From: Balneolaceae bacterium
GTDB lineage: Bacteria; Bacteroidota; Rhodothermia; Balneolales; Balneolaceae
Reading direction: 5' to 3'
Assembly: GCA_007693745.1 (NCBI GenBank)
Contig: REDA01000062.1
Location: forward strand, 1 to 64,000
Length of the DNA: 64,000 bases
Below the pieces are notes generated by a model. The model was given only the letters and a program-made list of their open reading frames with translations. It ran no database searches and was not told the origin of the DNA. Within the stretch, counting starts at the first letter, position 1. Each line of letters begins with the position of its first letter. The position numbers and the translations under genes are program-made. This document shows positions 45,541 to 54,634 of this stretch, piece after piece.

Positions 45541-47823
45541 ATGGAAATTAAGAAAAGTATGGCAGAGTATAGTCAGACCAACAGATCAGACAGGCGATTC
45601 AGATCTCTTCTCGAATCACTTAATGCCGGCGTGGTGATTCATGATGCCAACACTCAAATTGTTGAATTCAATAGTAAAGCCCTTGAAATTCTGGGGTTGA
45701 CCAAAGAGCAAATTACGGGAAAAACAGCTTTTGACCCGCACTGGCACTTTATCGATGAAAATCATCAGATTCTTTCTGTGGATGAGTACCCTGTAAACCG
45801 GGTGCTTGAAACCGGAAAGCGATTGCCTGCTACTCTCTTTGGTATCTGTACTGAGAACTGCACCTCGGTTACATGGGTCTCGGTAAGCGGCAGCCCCATC
45901 AAGAACCCGGACGGAGCTGTTGAGGAAATCCTGATCAGTTTCATCGATATCACCAAAAGGATAGAGACGCAGAAAAACCTTCGGGAGAGTGAGGAGCGCT
46001 TTCGGATGATTTTTGAGTCCCTTCCCAAGTTGTCGGTCCAGGGATACAACAAAGACCGGGAAGTGATCTACTGGAACAAAGCCTCAGAAGAGATCTACGG
46101 ATACAGCAAGGAGCAGGCTCTCGGGAGAAAGCTTGAAGAGCTGATCATCCCGGATAACCTGAAAGAGGATGTGATCCGTGATGTGAGTAACTGGATGGAT
46201 CACGGGTTGAAAATTCCCTCTTCCGAACTGGAACTGAAGCGGGCTGACGGCACTCCTCTGCCGGTATTTTCCAATCACATCATGCTGGAAACACCCGAAG
46301 GGGAACGGGAGCTCTACTGTATTGATATCGATCTTACCAACCTGAAACTGACGGAAGAAAAACTACGGGAAAATGAGGAGCGTTACCGGTCGATCATCGC
46401 TGTTTCCAATACCGGCGCCTGGGAATACAACCTTGAGAATGAATATCTGTGGACCAGTCCGGAGTATTTCACGATGCTGGGTTACAGTCCGGACGATTTC
46501 AATTATGATTTTGAAACCGGTATTTCTGTCTGGCAGCAACTGATGCACCCCGAGGATCGCGACTCGGCTTCCCGGCGGTTTCTGGACTACCTTTCGGGTG
46601 AAATGAAGGATCCATATGAGAATTATTTCCGCATGGTTCACAGGGATGGTTCCACCCGGTGGATCTGGTCGAGAGGACAGAATCTGAAAAATCCCGACGG
46701 AAGTCCTACCAAAATTGTACTGGGAACCCATATTGATATTACAAAAAGTAAAAATGCTGAAGAGGAACTTAAACAAAGAGAGGCATACCTGAGTTCTTTG
46801 CTGAAAACCATTCCGGATTTGACCTTTGTGTTAAGCAGAGACGGGACCTATCTCGATTACCATGCCGATGAATCGAATCTCCTGCTCTCACCACAGCAGT
46901 TTCTGGGGAAAAAAGTTTCGGATGTGATGCCGCAGGAAATTGCTAACCTTCAGATGGAAGCCATCGAACAGGCCATATCCGGTCGCAAACTGGTTGAATT
47001 CCGCTACTCTATTCCAGAGGAAGATGAAATACACCACTACAATGTGCGCGTTGTGGCTTTTGGCCTGGAGAGGGTCATCGCCATGATCACCGACATCACG
47101 GATTCGGTCAGAAATCTGAATCAGATCAAGGAACTCCTCAAAAAGGAGGAGGAGCAGAACCTGCGCCTGGTCAATTTTACCCATATTGTATCACACAATC
47201 TTCGAACACATACAGCCAATATGCTCGGTCTGATCTCCCTTACTGAAATGGAGACCCCTGAAGTATTTGAACATGAATATCTGCGATTGATCAAGGAGTC
47301 CTCCTCCCATCTCGAGGAGACCATCAGCCATCTGAATCAGGTATTGGATATCAATCTGGAGATGGGTGAAAACATGACAGAAATTCGCCTTAAACCTGTT
47401 CTGGATGCTATCATTCAGAATCTGGCACTTCAGGCGAAGCGTTCCGGTGTAACCATCCGGAACGAGATACCCGATGATCTGCATGTTCGTGCAGTGCCTG
47501 CCTATCTGGACAGTATCTTATTGAATATGCTGACCAATGCGATTAAATTCAGGTCGGATCAAAGAGACTCCTATGTCAGAATTTATCAGAAGATCACTGG
47601 CTCTGAGGTTGTTCTCTCTTTTGAGGATAATGGTCTGGGCATCGATCTGGACAGACACGGATCCAAACTATTCGGGATGTACAAAACATTTCATGGTAAA
47701 AAGGACTCCAAAGGGTTAGGCCTTTTTATTTCGCGGTATCAGGTGGAAGCGATGGGCGGGCGGATTGAAGTAAGCAGTAAACCCGGGGTGGGAACGACGT
47801 TTCACATTTATCTTCCTCTATGA
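45541..47823 (+). CDS. Cytoplasmic multi-PAS sensor histidine kinase
   Basis: The protein has about 760 residues and no membrane segments. Four PAS/PAC units follow one another (about residues 20-140, 145-275, 280-410 and 415-525), then a HisKA-like helix with the phospho-His in VSHNLRT (near residue 552). A HATPase_c domain follows (N-box LTNAIKF, G1 EDNGLGID, G2 KGLGLFIS). The open frame begins with GTG at 45490. ATGs at 45541 and 45559 are more likely starts. The gene overlaps the response regulator gene by 4 bp, so they form a two-component pair. The signal is unknown; PAS domains suggest redox, light or a small ligand. Confidence 0.92.
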   Translation: MEIKKSMAEYSQTNRSDRRFRSLLESLNAGVVIHDANTQIVEFNSKALEILGLTKEQITGKTAFDPHWHFIDENHQILSVDEYPVNRVLETGKRLPATLFGICTENCTSVTWVSVSGSPIKNPDGAVEEILISFIDITKRIETQKNLRESEERFRMIFESLPKLSVQGYNKDREVIYWNKASEEIYGYSKEQALGRKLEELIIPDNLKEDVIRDVSNWMDHGLKIPSSELELKRADGTPLPVFSNHIMLETPEGERELYCIDIDLTNLKLTEEKLRENEERYRSIIAVSNTGAWEYNLENEYLWTSPEYFTMLGYSPDDFNYDFETGISVWQQLMHPEDRDSASRRFLDYLSGEMKDPYENYFRMVHRDGSTRWIWSRGQNLKNPDGSPTKIVLGTHIDITKSKNAEEELKQREAYLSSLLKTIPDLTFVLSRDGTYLDYHADESNLLLSPQQFLGKKVSDVMPQEIANLQMEAIEQAISGRKLVEFRYSIPEEDEIHHYNVRVVAFGLERVIAMITDITDSVRNLNQIKELLKKEEEQNLRLVNFTHIVSHNLRTHTANMLGLISLTEMETPEVFEHEYLRLIKESSSHLEETISHLNQVLDINLEMGENMTEIRLKPVLDAIIQNLALQAKRSGVTIRNEIPDDLHVRAVPAYLDSILLNMLTNAIKFRSDQRDSYVRIYQKITGSEVVLSFEDNGLGIDLDRHGSKLFGMYKTFHGKKDSKGLGLFISRYQVEAMGGRIEVSSKPGVGTTFHIYLPL

Positions 47824-48224
47824 AAAAAATCAATCAGGTGCTTCTTGTCGAAGATAATGACATCACGGTGCTTCTCACCAACAGGCTTATTGAAAAAACA
47901 GAGAAGGTAAACGAGGTGACGGTCTGCTACAATGGCAAGGAAGCCTACGACAAAATCCAGGAAATGCTGGAAAACGGAAAGCCGTTGCCGGAGATCCTGC
48001 TGCTGGATCTGGTAATGCCGGTTTGGGACGGCTGGGAATTTCTGGAAAGGTTCACCCCATTGAAAGAGAGTGAGCAGGTAGAGATTTTCATTCTTACCAG
48101 CTCTATCAGTAAAGAGGACATGGAAAAGGCAGAGCGGTTTGGCCTCATGAACAACTATCTGGTAAAACCGATCAGTTTCAGCAAACTGAACGAACTGTTT
48201 GAGCGCAGAAACAGCCCGGCCTGA
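47820..48224 (+). CDS. Single-domain response regulator
   Basis: The 134-residue receiver domain has no output domain. Acidic pocket residues are in LVEDND, the phospho-acceptor is Asp63 (LLLDLVMPVWDGWEF), and the switch residue (LTSS) and Lys116 (LVKPIS) are present. It is coupled to the upstream kinase by an ATGA overlap. CheY-like proteins of this subgroup (CheY with KPIS) act by protein contact or in phosphorelays, so the target is not encoded here. Confidence 0.94.
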   Translation: MKKINQVLLVEDNDITVLLTNRLIEKTEKVNEVTVCYNGKEAYDKIQEMLENGKPLPEILLLDLVMPVWDGWEFLERFTPLKESEQVEIFILTSSISKEDMEKAERFGLMNNYLVKPISFSKLNELFERRNSPA

Positions 48225-48230
48225 GTTTTC

Positions 48231-48758
48231 TCATATCTCCCTGAAAAGCGGCAATGCCCGGTCTTTATCGGACACCGTAGGATCCTTAACCGGCCAGCCG
48301 ATCTTCAGGTCGGGATCATCCCACCGTATTCCCGCCTCATCTTCCGGATGGTAGTAGTCAGTACATTTATAGGTAAAGTCCGTGTTGTCGGAGAGTACAC
48401 AGAATCCGTGAGCAAAGCCCGGCGGAACATAGACCTGAAGCTTGTTCTCTTCACTCAGCACTTCCCCGTGCCATTTTCCAAAGGTGGGTGAATCGCGGCG
48501 GATATCTACGGCCACGTCGAAAACCGAACCGCTTCGCACGCTGATCAGTTTCCCCTGCGGATATTGCACCTGGTAGTGAAGGCCACGGAGCACTCCTTTT
48601 TCGGAACGTGACCAGTTGTCCTGCACAAAATCGTTCTCCACACCCAGTTTCCGGAAGGTCTCTTTCTGCCAGGTTTCGAGGAAAAAACCCCGCTCATCCT
48701 CAAATACCCTCGGCTGCAGAACCAGAAGTCCGGCGATCGGTTCATTCAAGATAATCAT
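48231..48758 (-). CDS. rfbC: dTDP-4-dehydrorhamnose 3,5-epimerase
   Basis: The 175-residue cupin enzyme carries out the third step of dTDP-L-rhamnose synthesis. The catalytic region VLRGLHYQ and [10 protein letters not shown], the [10 protein letters not shown] strand and the C-terminal [12 protein letters not shown] are intact. It overlaps rfbA by 4 bp and is the last gene of the rhamnose cluster, tail-to-tail with the response regulator. Confidence 0.96.
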   Translation of the reverse strand: MIILNEPIAGLLVLQPRVFEDERGFFLETWQKETFRKLGVENDFVQDNWSRSEKGVLRGLHYQVQYPQGKLISVRSGSVFDVAVDIRRDSPTFGKWHGEVLSEENKLQVYVPPGFAHGFCVLSDNTDFTYKCTDYYHPEDEAGIRWDDPDLKIGWPVKDPTVSDKDRALPLFREI

Positions 48759-49633
48759 CCCTGTTTCCCCGTTTCCATGATTCGCATCAGATACTCTCCA
48801 TAACCGCTTTTCATGAGCGGCTGTGCCAGTTCGGCCAGCCTTTCGCTGGTGATGTACCCCATTCGCCAGGCCACCTCCTCCGGACTCGCAATCTTGAGTC
48901 CCTGCCGCTTCTCCACGGTCTGCACAAAGTTCGAGGCCTGCAGCATCGAATCGTGCGTACCGGTATCGAGCCAGGCCGTCCCGCGTCCCATGATCTCCAC
49001 GTTCAGCTCTCCTCTCTCAAGATAGACCCTGTTCAGATCGGTAATCTCCAGCTCTCCCCGTTTGGAGGGCTTGAGCGCACGGGCCCGCTCCACCACTTTA
49101 TTGTCATAAAAATAGAGTCCCACCACGGCGAAATTCGATCGCGGGTGCTCCGGCTTCTCTTCGATACTCAGCGCCTTGCCATCCCCGTCAAACTCCACCA
49201 CACCATAGCGCTCCGGATCCAGCACATTGTAGCCGAACACGGTGGCGCCCGAAGGCAGTCCCGCCGCCCGCTGAAGCGTGCCCGAGAGGCCCTGCCCGTA
49301 AAAGATATTGTCGCCCAGAATCAGCGCCACCGGGTCGCTGCCAATAAACGCCTCCCCGATCAGAAACGCCTGCGCCAGTCCGTCCGGACTCGGCTGTACC
49401 GCATAGGACAGTTCGATCCCCCATTTCGTACCATCTCCCAGCAGATCTTTGAAACGGGGGAGGTCCTCCGGGGTGGAGATAATGAGTATCTCCCGGATAC
49501 CCGAGAGCATCAGCGTGGTAAGCGGGTAGTAGATCATCGGTTTGTCATACACCGGCAGCAGCTGCTTGCTCACCACCAGTGTGTTGGGATGCAGCCGGGT
49601 GCCGGCCCCGCCGGCGAGAATAATTCCTTTCAT
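48755..49633 (-). CDS. rfbA: Glucose-1-phosphate thymidylyltransferase
   Basis: The 292-residue enzyme makes dTDP-glucose. It starts [18 protein letters not shown] with the nucleotide-binding signature, and [17 protein letters not shown] is unmistakable. A longer start at 49648 (MKLQP) exists, but that ATG lies inside the inverted repeat of the neighbouring S23 cassette, while the ATG at 49633 lies exactly outside it and gives the normal family N-terminus. It is separated from rfbB by the cassette. Confidence 0.95.
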   Translation of the reverse strand: MKGIILAGGAGTRLHPNTLVVSKQLLPVYDKPMIYYPLTTLMLSGIREILIISTPEDLPRFKDLLGDGTKWGIELSYAVQPSPDGLAQAFLIGEAFIGSDPVALILGDNIFYGQGLSGTLQRAAGLPSGATVFGYNVLDPERYGVVEFDGDGKALSIEEKPEHPRSNFAVVGLYFYDNKVVERARALKPSKRGELEITDLNRVYLERGELNVEIMGRGTAWLDTGTHDSMLQASNFVQTVEKRQGLKIASPEEVAWRMGYITSERLAELAQPLMKSGYGEYLMRIMETGKQG

Positions 49634-49670
49634 GGGTTGAAGTTTCATGTTTCGGGTTTCTTGTTACCGG
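49634..49670 (+). repeat. Left terminal inverted repeat of the S23 cassette
   Basis: This roughly 37-bp sequence matches the reverse complement of 50095-50130 at about 30 positions. It is built from two near-identical units of about 14 bp (GTTTCATGTTTCGG and GTTTCTTGTTACCGG). It lies between the S23 stop codon and the rfbA ATG. Confidence 0.75.
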
Positions 49671-49672
49671 AG

Positions 49673-50062
49673 CTATTTAAATTTTGGGCCCCTGTGTTCA
49701 GTTTTCTTGAGATGATTTATAAAACTTTGAAGCTTTGCCAAAATCAGCTGAGTCTGATTTAGAAGCTCTTCCAATTGTTCTTGCCGAAGGTATCCATAAT
49801 CGTAGGCTCTGTAAAGCTGAGATCTGGTTTCTGAGCAAGATCCCTTCGCAATTGAGAGAAAACTAATCAATTCCTTATTTCCACCTCTGCCATAACCTTC
49901 AGCAATATTATCCATAACAGAACCTGATGAACGCTGAATTTGATCTCTAAACTGAAAGTTACTTTTGAACGGCTCCTTCATTGAGATAATGTAGATAGCA
50001 ATGGATAGTTTTCTGGCTAACTGCCATACCTCCAGATCTTCGAATTTTTTTACAGTACCCAT
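49673..50062 (-). CDS. Four-helix bundle protein, S23 / 23S rRNA intervening-sequence protein family
   Basis: The 129-residue helical protein carries the family hallmarks FEDLEVWQLARKL near the N-terminus and SVMDNIAEGYGRGGNKELISFLSIAKGS in the middle. Similar proteins are encoded inside intervening sequences of 23S rRNA genes and at scattered chromosomal sites. Molecular role is unknown, and oligomerisation with nucleic-acid binding has been proposed. The gene looks AT-richer than the GC-rich rfb genes on both sides and ends 3 bp from one inverted repeat, which suggests that it was inserted. Confidence 0.9.
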   Translation of the reverse strand: MGTVKKFEDLEVWQLARKLSIAIYIISMKEPFKSNFQFRDQIQRSSGSVMDNIAEGYGRGGNKELISFLSIAKGSCSETRSQLYRAYDYGYLRQEQLEELLNQTQLILAKLQSFINHLKKTEHRGPKFK

Positions 50063-50094
50063 GTGTAATCAGACTAAATATGAAATACAACAAA

Positions 50095-50130
50095 CCAGAA
50101 ACAAGAAACCCCAAACAAGAAACCTCAACC
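50095..50130 (-). repeat. Right terminal inverted repeat of the S23 cassette
   Basis: Read on the minus strand this is two near-identical units, GTTTCTTGTTTGGG and GTTTCTTGTTTCTGG, preceded by GGTTGAG. It mirrors 49634-49670 and lies 32 bp upstream of the S23 start codon. Confidence 0.75.
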
Positions 50131-50146
50131 TTAATCTCAACCTTAA
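50123..50146 (-). repeat. 12-bp tandem repeat at the rfbB stop codon
   Basis: TTAAGGTTGAGA and TTAAGGTTGAGG are adjacent on the minus strand. The first copy contains the rfbB stop codon, and the second runs into the cassette's inverted repeat. It may be a trace of insertion or slippage. Confidence 0.7.
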
Positions 50147-51195
50147 ACTTTCCCTAATCTCCCGAGATCGTAGGTGTTCTTCGTGACGCTTTCGCACCAG
50201 TCTATGTTGGAAAGGTACCATTCCACCGTGCGGCGCATACCGGTGTCAAAGGTCTCCAGGGGAGTCCAGCCCAGCTCCCGTTCTATTTTTGAGGCGTCGA
50301 TCGCATAGCGGAAATCGTGGCCCGGCCGGTCGGTGACAAACGTGATCTGCTCCCGGTAGCTCTGCCCACCCGGCGCCGGCTTCAGCTCATCCAGCGTGTC
50401 GCAGATCGTGTGCACCACATCCAGGTTCTTCTTTTCATTATGCCCGCCAATGTTGTAGGTCTCCCCGGGGGCGCCCTGCTCCACCACCCTCAGCAGCGCC
50501 CTTACATGATCCTCCACATAGAGCCAGTCGCGCACATTCACCCCGGTTCCGTACACCGGGATCGCCTGCCCCTGCAGCGCCTTCAGAATCACCACCGGTA
50601 TCAGCTTCTCGGGAAACTGGCAGGGTCCGTAGTTGTTGGAGCAGTTGGTAATGAGCACCGGCAGCCCGTAGGTATGGTGCCAGGCGCGAACCAGGTGGTC
50701 TGAGGCAGCCTTGCTCGAGGAGTAGGGCGAGCGCGGATCATAAGGGGTCTGCTCCGTAAAGAAGCCCTCGTCGCCCAGCGAGCCGTACACTTCGTCAGTG
50801 GAAACGTGCAGAAACCGGAAGCCCTCCCGCTTCGCCCCGCTCAACCCGTTGTAGTAGCCCCGCGCCTCTTCCAGCAGGGTATGCGTGCCGTTGATGTTGG
50901 TGCGGACAAACTCCGCAGAGCCGTCAATAGAGCGATCCACATGCGACTCGGCGGCAAGGTGCATCACCACGTCGGGCTCCGCCTCCCGGAAGATCCGGCG
51001 GATCTGCGGACCGTCGCAGATATCGGTCTGCTCAAACCGGTAACGCGGAGACTCAGCAACCGATGCGAGCGATTCCAGATGGCCGGCATAGGTCAGCTTG
51101 TCAATATTCACCACCGTGTGGGAGGTGTTCTCTATCAGATAACGAATCAGGGCTGAACCGATAAAACCGGCGCCCCCGGTAACTGCTATTTTCAT
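50143..51195 (-). CDS. rfbB: dTDP-glucose 4,6-dehydratase
   Basis: The 350-residue SDR-superfamily enzyme converts dTDP-glucose to the 4-keto-6-deoxy sugar. NAD binding is through TGGAGFIG near the N-terminus. The catalytic STDEVYG and [11 protein letters not shown] (Tyr-x3-Lys) motifs are intact. It is the first gene of the leftward rhamnose cluster (rfbB-S23-rfbA-rfbC). The last pathway gene, rfbD, is absent. The region looks GC-rich compared with flanking genes. Confidence 0.96.
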   Translation of the reverse strand: MKIAVTGGAGFIGSALIRYLIENTSHTVVNIDKLTYAGHLESLASVAESPRYRFEQTDICDGPQIRRIFREAEPDVVMHLAAESHVDRSIDGSAEFVRTNINGTHTLLEEARGYYNGLSGAKREGFRFLHVSTDEVYGSLGDEGFFTEQTPYDPRSPYSSSKAASDHLVRAWHHTYGLPVLITNCSNNYGPCQFPEKLIPVVILKALQGQAIPVYGTGVNVRDWLYVEDHVRALLRVVEQGAPGETYNIGGHNEKKNLDVVHTICDTLDELKPAPGGQSYREQITFVTDRPGHDFRYAIDASKIERELGWTPLETFDTGMRRTVEWYLSNIDWCESVTKNTYDLGRLGKV

Positions 51196-51593
51196 GACGT
51201 TGGATATAATTAGTTAATCGTTACCAGTTCATTTACAAACCCTGTGCCAGAAAAAGAAAGCGTTTATAAGATATTGTAAACATTGACAATATAACCTTTC
51301 CGGTTTGACGGTTTTTTCCAATAAACACAGCAGTATTCCAAAATATGGACTTCTGATTGGATGGTTTCAGAGTTCATATCAGTGTTATTTTTAATCAAAA
51401 TCCGGGATAAAACGGCCTGTTTTTTAATTACGAATCCACTTTTAAATGATACAAATGATGTGAAAACCTTCCTAATGCTGTTCATCTGCTCTCTCTTTTA
51501 TGGCTTCGGCATTGAAAACATTTCCGCTGAAATCGTACATTGAGGAGATATAATGTGTCGCACCATAATCCCGTAAAACAATCACCTGATTCT
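51196..51593. other. Divergent intergenic region between rfbB and the GH92 gene
   Basis: The gap of about 400 bp is AT-rich, in contrast to the GC-rich rfb genes. It should hold promoters for both sides. Short frames here, such as 51361-51543, lack any recognisable feature, and no strong hairpin or tRNA is seen. Confidence 0.5.
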
Positions 51594-53996
51594 ATGAATT
51601 TCGTCCGCTCTTTTAAATTCCCAATTCTTAGCTCCCTGCTGATCCTTATGGGTTTTTCAGCCTGTTCTGAACAGTCCGGCGAGATACGGCCGCAGGTAAC
51701 TCCCGTCGATATGGTTTACCCGCTGATTGACACCGCCCATTCCAGATGGTTCTTTTTCAGCTCGGCATCCCGCCCGTTCGGGATGGTCAATCTGAGTCCG
51801 GATATGGAAATCGATGGCGCCTGGGAAACCGGTTACAAGTACAACAGCGACCGGATCAAGGTATTCAGCCACATCCACGCCTGGCAGCTATCCGGGATAC
51901 CGATCCTGCCGACAACCGGCGAATTTCAGGGGCACCTGGGACCCGATGTTTACGGCTCTCACTACAATCGCGAACAGGAGATTGTGTTTCCCGGATATCA
52001 CAGGGTTGTACTGGACGATTATGACATTACAGCCGAACTCACATCAACCACCCGTGCAGGGTTTCACCGCTACACCTGGCCGGAATCACCCCAAAGCCAC
52101 ATACTGTTTGATTTTACAACTACGCTCGGTCCTTCGGCAACAAGTGAAGGAAGCGTTGAAAAAGTGAGCGACACGGAGCTTCAGGGGTTTGGTGTGATGG
52201 CCGGAACCATTCGGCGGCCCAAGCCCGTGACGGTCTATTTTGTAGCTCAGTTCGACCGGCCGTTCGACTCCTTTTCCGGCTGGAAGGATGGTGAACTTGT
52301 GGAGGTGGGTGACAGGATTGAGGGTGAAAAGACTGGTGCCTATGTCACCTACTCCACGAAGGAGGGTGATGTAACGCAGATGAAGGTGGGGATCTCCTAC
52401 GTGAGCACAGAGCAGGCGCGCCTCAATCTTGAAACAGAGATGCCGCACTGGGATTTTGACCGTGTGGTTGAAGAGTCGCGCCAGGAGTGGAATGAGTGGC
52501 TGGGCAGAATCGAAATTGAGGGCGGGACGGAGATTCAGCAGCGTCGTTTCTACACGGATCTCTGGAAAGCCCTTCAGGGCAGACGCATCGTCAGTGATGT
52601 GAACGGCCGCTATCTGGATATGACCGGAGTTGCGCCGCGAACCGGGCAGATTCCGCTGGATGAGCAGGGCCGGCCACTCTTTAACCATCACAACTCAGAT
52701 TCCTTTTGGGGTGCTCAGTGGTCGCTCAACACGCTCTGGCATCTCGTCTATCCGGAGGTGACGGAGAGCTTTGTCAACTCCATGCTGCTGATGTATGAAG
52801 ATGGCGGACTCATTCCACGGGGTCCTTCCGGGGGGAATTACACCTATGTGATGACCGGTGCCTCCACCACTCCCTTCATTGTGAGTGCCTGGCTGAAAGG
52901 GATTCGGGGGTTTGATATTGAAAAAGCTTATGAGGGTCTTCGTAAGAACCATTTTCCCGGCGGGATGATGAGCAAGGCGGGGTACGAACATGATACCACC
53001 ACAGGTGGCGGAATTGAGTATTATATCGACCGGGGTTATATCCCCTTCCCGCTATATGACCGTAACTACGGGTTCCACCAGGCCGGTGCGGGCCAGACGC
53101 TGGAGTATGCCTATCAGGACTGGGCCTTGTCTCAGCTCGCACTGGCACTGGGCAATGAGGAGGACGCCGGACTCTTTTCTGAAAGAGCCGGAAACTATCG
53201 GAATCTCTGGAATGCGGAGAAGGGATGGATGTGGCCCAGGGATCGTGATGGCAACTGGAGGGATACCGAAGGGTACGATCATCTCACCTATGCAGGCCCC
53301 TGGGTAGAGAGCAATGCGGCGCAGTACACCTGGTGGGTACCGCACGATTTGAAAGGGCTGGCTGACCTGATGGGCGGGGCAGAAGCGTTCACGGAGAAGC
53401 TCAATACCTCCTTCGAAAATGCGCAGCATCATCTGTTCACCTCCGGTATTGCCCATGCAATGGAGACGATCCGGGATTACCGCAGGGTCTATATCAACTA
53501 CGGGAATCAGCAGTCGATGCAGACGGCATGGCTCTTTAACTACTCCGGGGCTCCATGGCTTACACAGTACTGGACGAGGCGGGTTGTGGAAGAGGTGTAC
53601 AGTCACCTCACCTACGACCGGGGGTACAGCGGGGATGAAGATCAGGGGCTGATGGGTTCTCTGGCTGTTCTGCTGAAAATCGGGCTTTTTTCGACCGATG
53701 GGGGAGTGTATCAGGAACCCTTTTACGAGATTGGCAGTCCGATTTTTGATCAGATCACCATCCATTTGAATCCGGATTACTATCCCGGGGGTACCTTTGT
53801 GATCCGCACGGACAACAACGGGCCCGAAAACTACTACATCCGGTCAGCCAGCCTGAATGGCGAGGAGCTGGACAGGCCCTGGATACCACATACCATGCTC
53901 ATCAACGGTGGCGAGCTGCACCTGAACATGGGGCCGAAACCCAACAAAGAGTGGGGCAGCCGTCCCGATCAGGCACCCCCATCCCGAACGAAATAG
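51594..53996 (+). CDS. GH92 family alpha-mannosidase, lipoprotein
   Basis: The 800-residue protein is a GH92 calcium-dependent exo-alpha-mannosidase. It has a lipoprotein signal (MNFVRSFKFP...GFSAC), an N-terminal beta-sandwich (about 30-270) and an (alpha/alpha)6 barrel. Family segments NSDSFWGAQWSLNTLW and YSGDEDQGLMGS are visible; the latter region holds the catalytic and metal residues. The frame is open from 51540, but the signal peptide begins at 51594. It would trim alpha-mannosides on the cell surface or in the periplasm. No SusC/SusD pair is near, so it is outside a polysaccharide utilisation locus. Confidence 0.9.
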   Translation: MNFVRSFKFPILSSLLILMGFSACSEQSGEIRPQVTPVDMVYPLIDTAHSRWFFFSSASRPFGMVNLSPDMEIDGAWETGYKYNSDRIKVFSHIHAWQLSGIPILPTTGEFQGHLGPDVYGSHYNREQEIVFPGYHRVVLDDYDITAELTSTTRAGFHRYTWPESPQSHILFDFTTTLGPSATSEGSVEKVSDTELQGFGVMAGTIRRPKPVTVYFVAQFDRPFDSFSGWKDGELVEVGDRIEGEKTGAYVTYSTKEGDVTQMKVGISYVSTEQARLNLETEMPHWDFDRVVEESRQEWNEWLGRIEIEGGTEIQQRRFYTDLWKALQGRRIVSDVNGRYLDMTGVAPRTGQIPLDEQGRPLFNHHNSDSFWGAQWSLNTLWHLVYPEVTESFVNSMLLMYEDGGLIPRGPSGGNYTYVMTGASTTPFIVSAWLKGIRGFDIEKAYEGLRKNHFPGGMMSKAGYEHDTTTGGGIEYYIDRGYIPFPLYDRNYGFHQAGAGQTLEYAYQDWALSQLALALGNEEDAGLFSERAGNYRNLWNAEKGWMWPRDRDGNWRDTEGYDHLTYAGPWVESNAAQYTWWVPHDLKGLADLMGGAEAFTEKLNTSFENAQHHLFTSGIAHAMETIRDYRRVYINYGNQQSMQTAWLFNYSGAPWLTQYWTRRVVEEVYSHLTYDRGYSGDEDQGLMGSLAVLLKIGLFSTDGGVYQEPFYEIGSPIFDQITIHLNPDYYPGGTFVIRTDNNGPENYYIRSASLNGEELDRPWIPHTMLINGGELHLNMGPKPNKEWGSRPDQAPPSRTK

Positions 53997-54081
53997 GGGT
54001 TATCACCCCCCAATCTGAACGGAAATATCATTAGAATTGTCATACTTAAACAAGAATAATTCATAAAGAGGAGAACAGAAG

Positions 54082-54606
54082 ATGAGACAGCTGGAAGGAA
54101 AACGCGTATTGATGTTTGTGGATCATGTGTATGAAGATCTTGAGTTATGGTATCCCAAATTACGCCTGATTGAGGAGGGGGCAGACGTGGTGGTTGCCGG
54201 ACCTGAAAAGAATCAGGTTTATGAAGGGAAAAACGGTTATCCCTGCCGGTCAGACGCTGCCATTCAGTATATGGTCGCAGATGACTTTGATGCACTGGTC
54301 ATTCCCGGAGGATTTGCTCCGGATACTCTGCGGCGCGATCCTAAAGTACTCGAGCTCACCCGTGAGATGAATGACGCGGGAAAACCGGTCGCACACATCT
54401 GCCACGCCGGCTGGATCCCCATCTCAGCCGGAATTATGAAGGGATACCGCTGCACCTCTACTCCCGGCATCAAAGACGACCTGATCAATGCCGGAGCTGA
54501 ATGGCTGGACGTTGAAGTGGTGGTAGACCGGAATCAGGTGAGCAGCCGGCGTCCTGACGACCTTCCCGCTTTCTGCCGGGAAATTATACGGCTTATGAAA
54601 AATTAA
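54082..54606 (+). CDS. DJ-1/PfpI family protein
   Basis: The 174-residue class I glutamine-amidotransferase-like protein has its nucleophile elbow at Cys107-His108 (AHICHAGW) and a conserved Glu near residue 18 (YEDLELWYP). The family includes PfpI/YhbO stress proteins and deglycases. It is cytoplasmic. A good AGAGGAG ribosome site precedes the ATG. It is co-directional with the GH92 gene (85-bp gap). Confidence 0.9.
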   Translation: MRQLEGKRVLMFVDHVYEDLELWYPKLRLIEEGADVVVAGPEKNQVYEGKNGYPCRSDAAIQYMVADDFDALVIPGGFAPDTLRRDPKVLELTREMNDAGKPVAHICHAGWIPISAGIMKGYRCTSTPGIKDDLINAGAEWLDVEVVVDRNQVSSRRPDDLPAFCREIIRLMKN

Positions 54607-54634
54607 GCGCACCCCACTGAAAGATCGTTTTCTT

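Larger units (their letters stand above)
49634..50146 (-). mobile_element. Putative S23-protein cassette bounded by inverted repeats
   Basis: One AT-rich gene for an S23-family four-helix protein is flanked by imperfect inverted repeats of about 37 bp, with a 12-bp tandem repeat on the rfbB side. The whole unit of about 500 bp separates rfbB from rfbA, two genes that normally adjoin. Cassette identity is inferred. No transposase and no clear target duplication are visible. Confidence 0.55.

Noticed and set aside
45357-45551. 64-residue open frame before the histidine kinase
   Set aside because: It overlaps the kinase start region, has an odd composition, and shows no conserved feature or ribosome site.
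48953-49762. 269-residue open frame on the + strand opposite rfbA
   Set aside because: It is an antisense shadow of a GC-rich gene. It is rich in Arg, His and Pro with no domain, and rfbA on the other strand is unmistakable.
50095-50146. Short repeats near rfbB as a CRISPR array
   Set aside because: Units are 12-15 bp, directly adjacent and without spacers; they fit cassette ends or slippage.
53052-53765. 237-residue open frame on the - strand opposite the GH92 gene
   Set aside because: It is an antisense shadow without any family resemblance.
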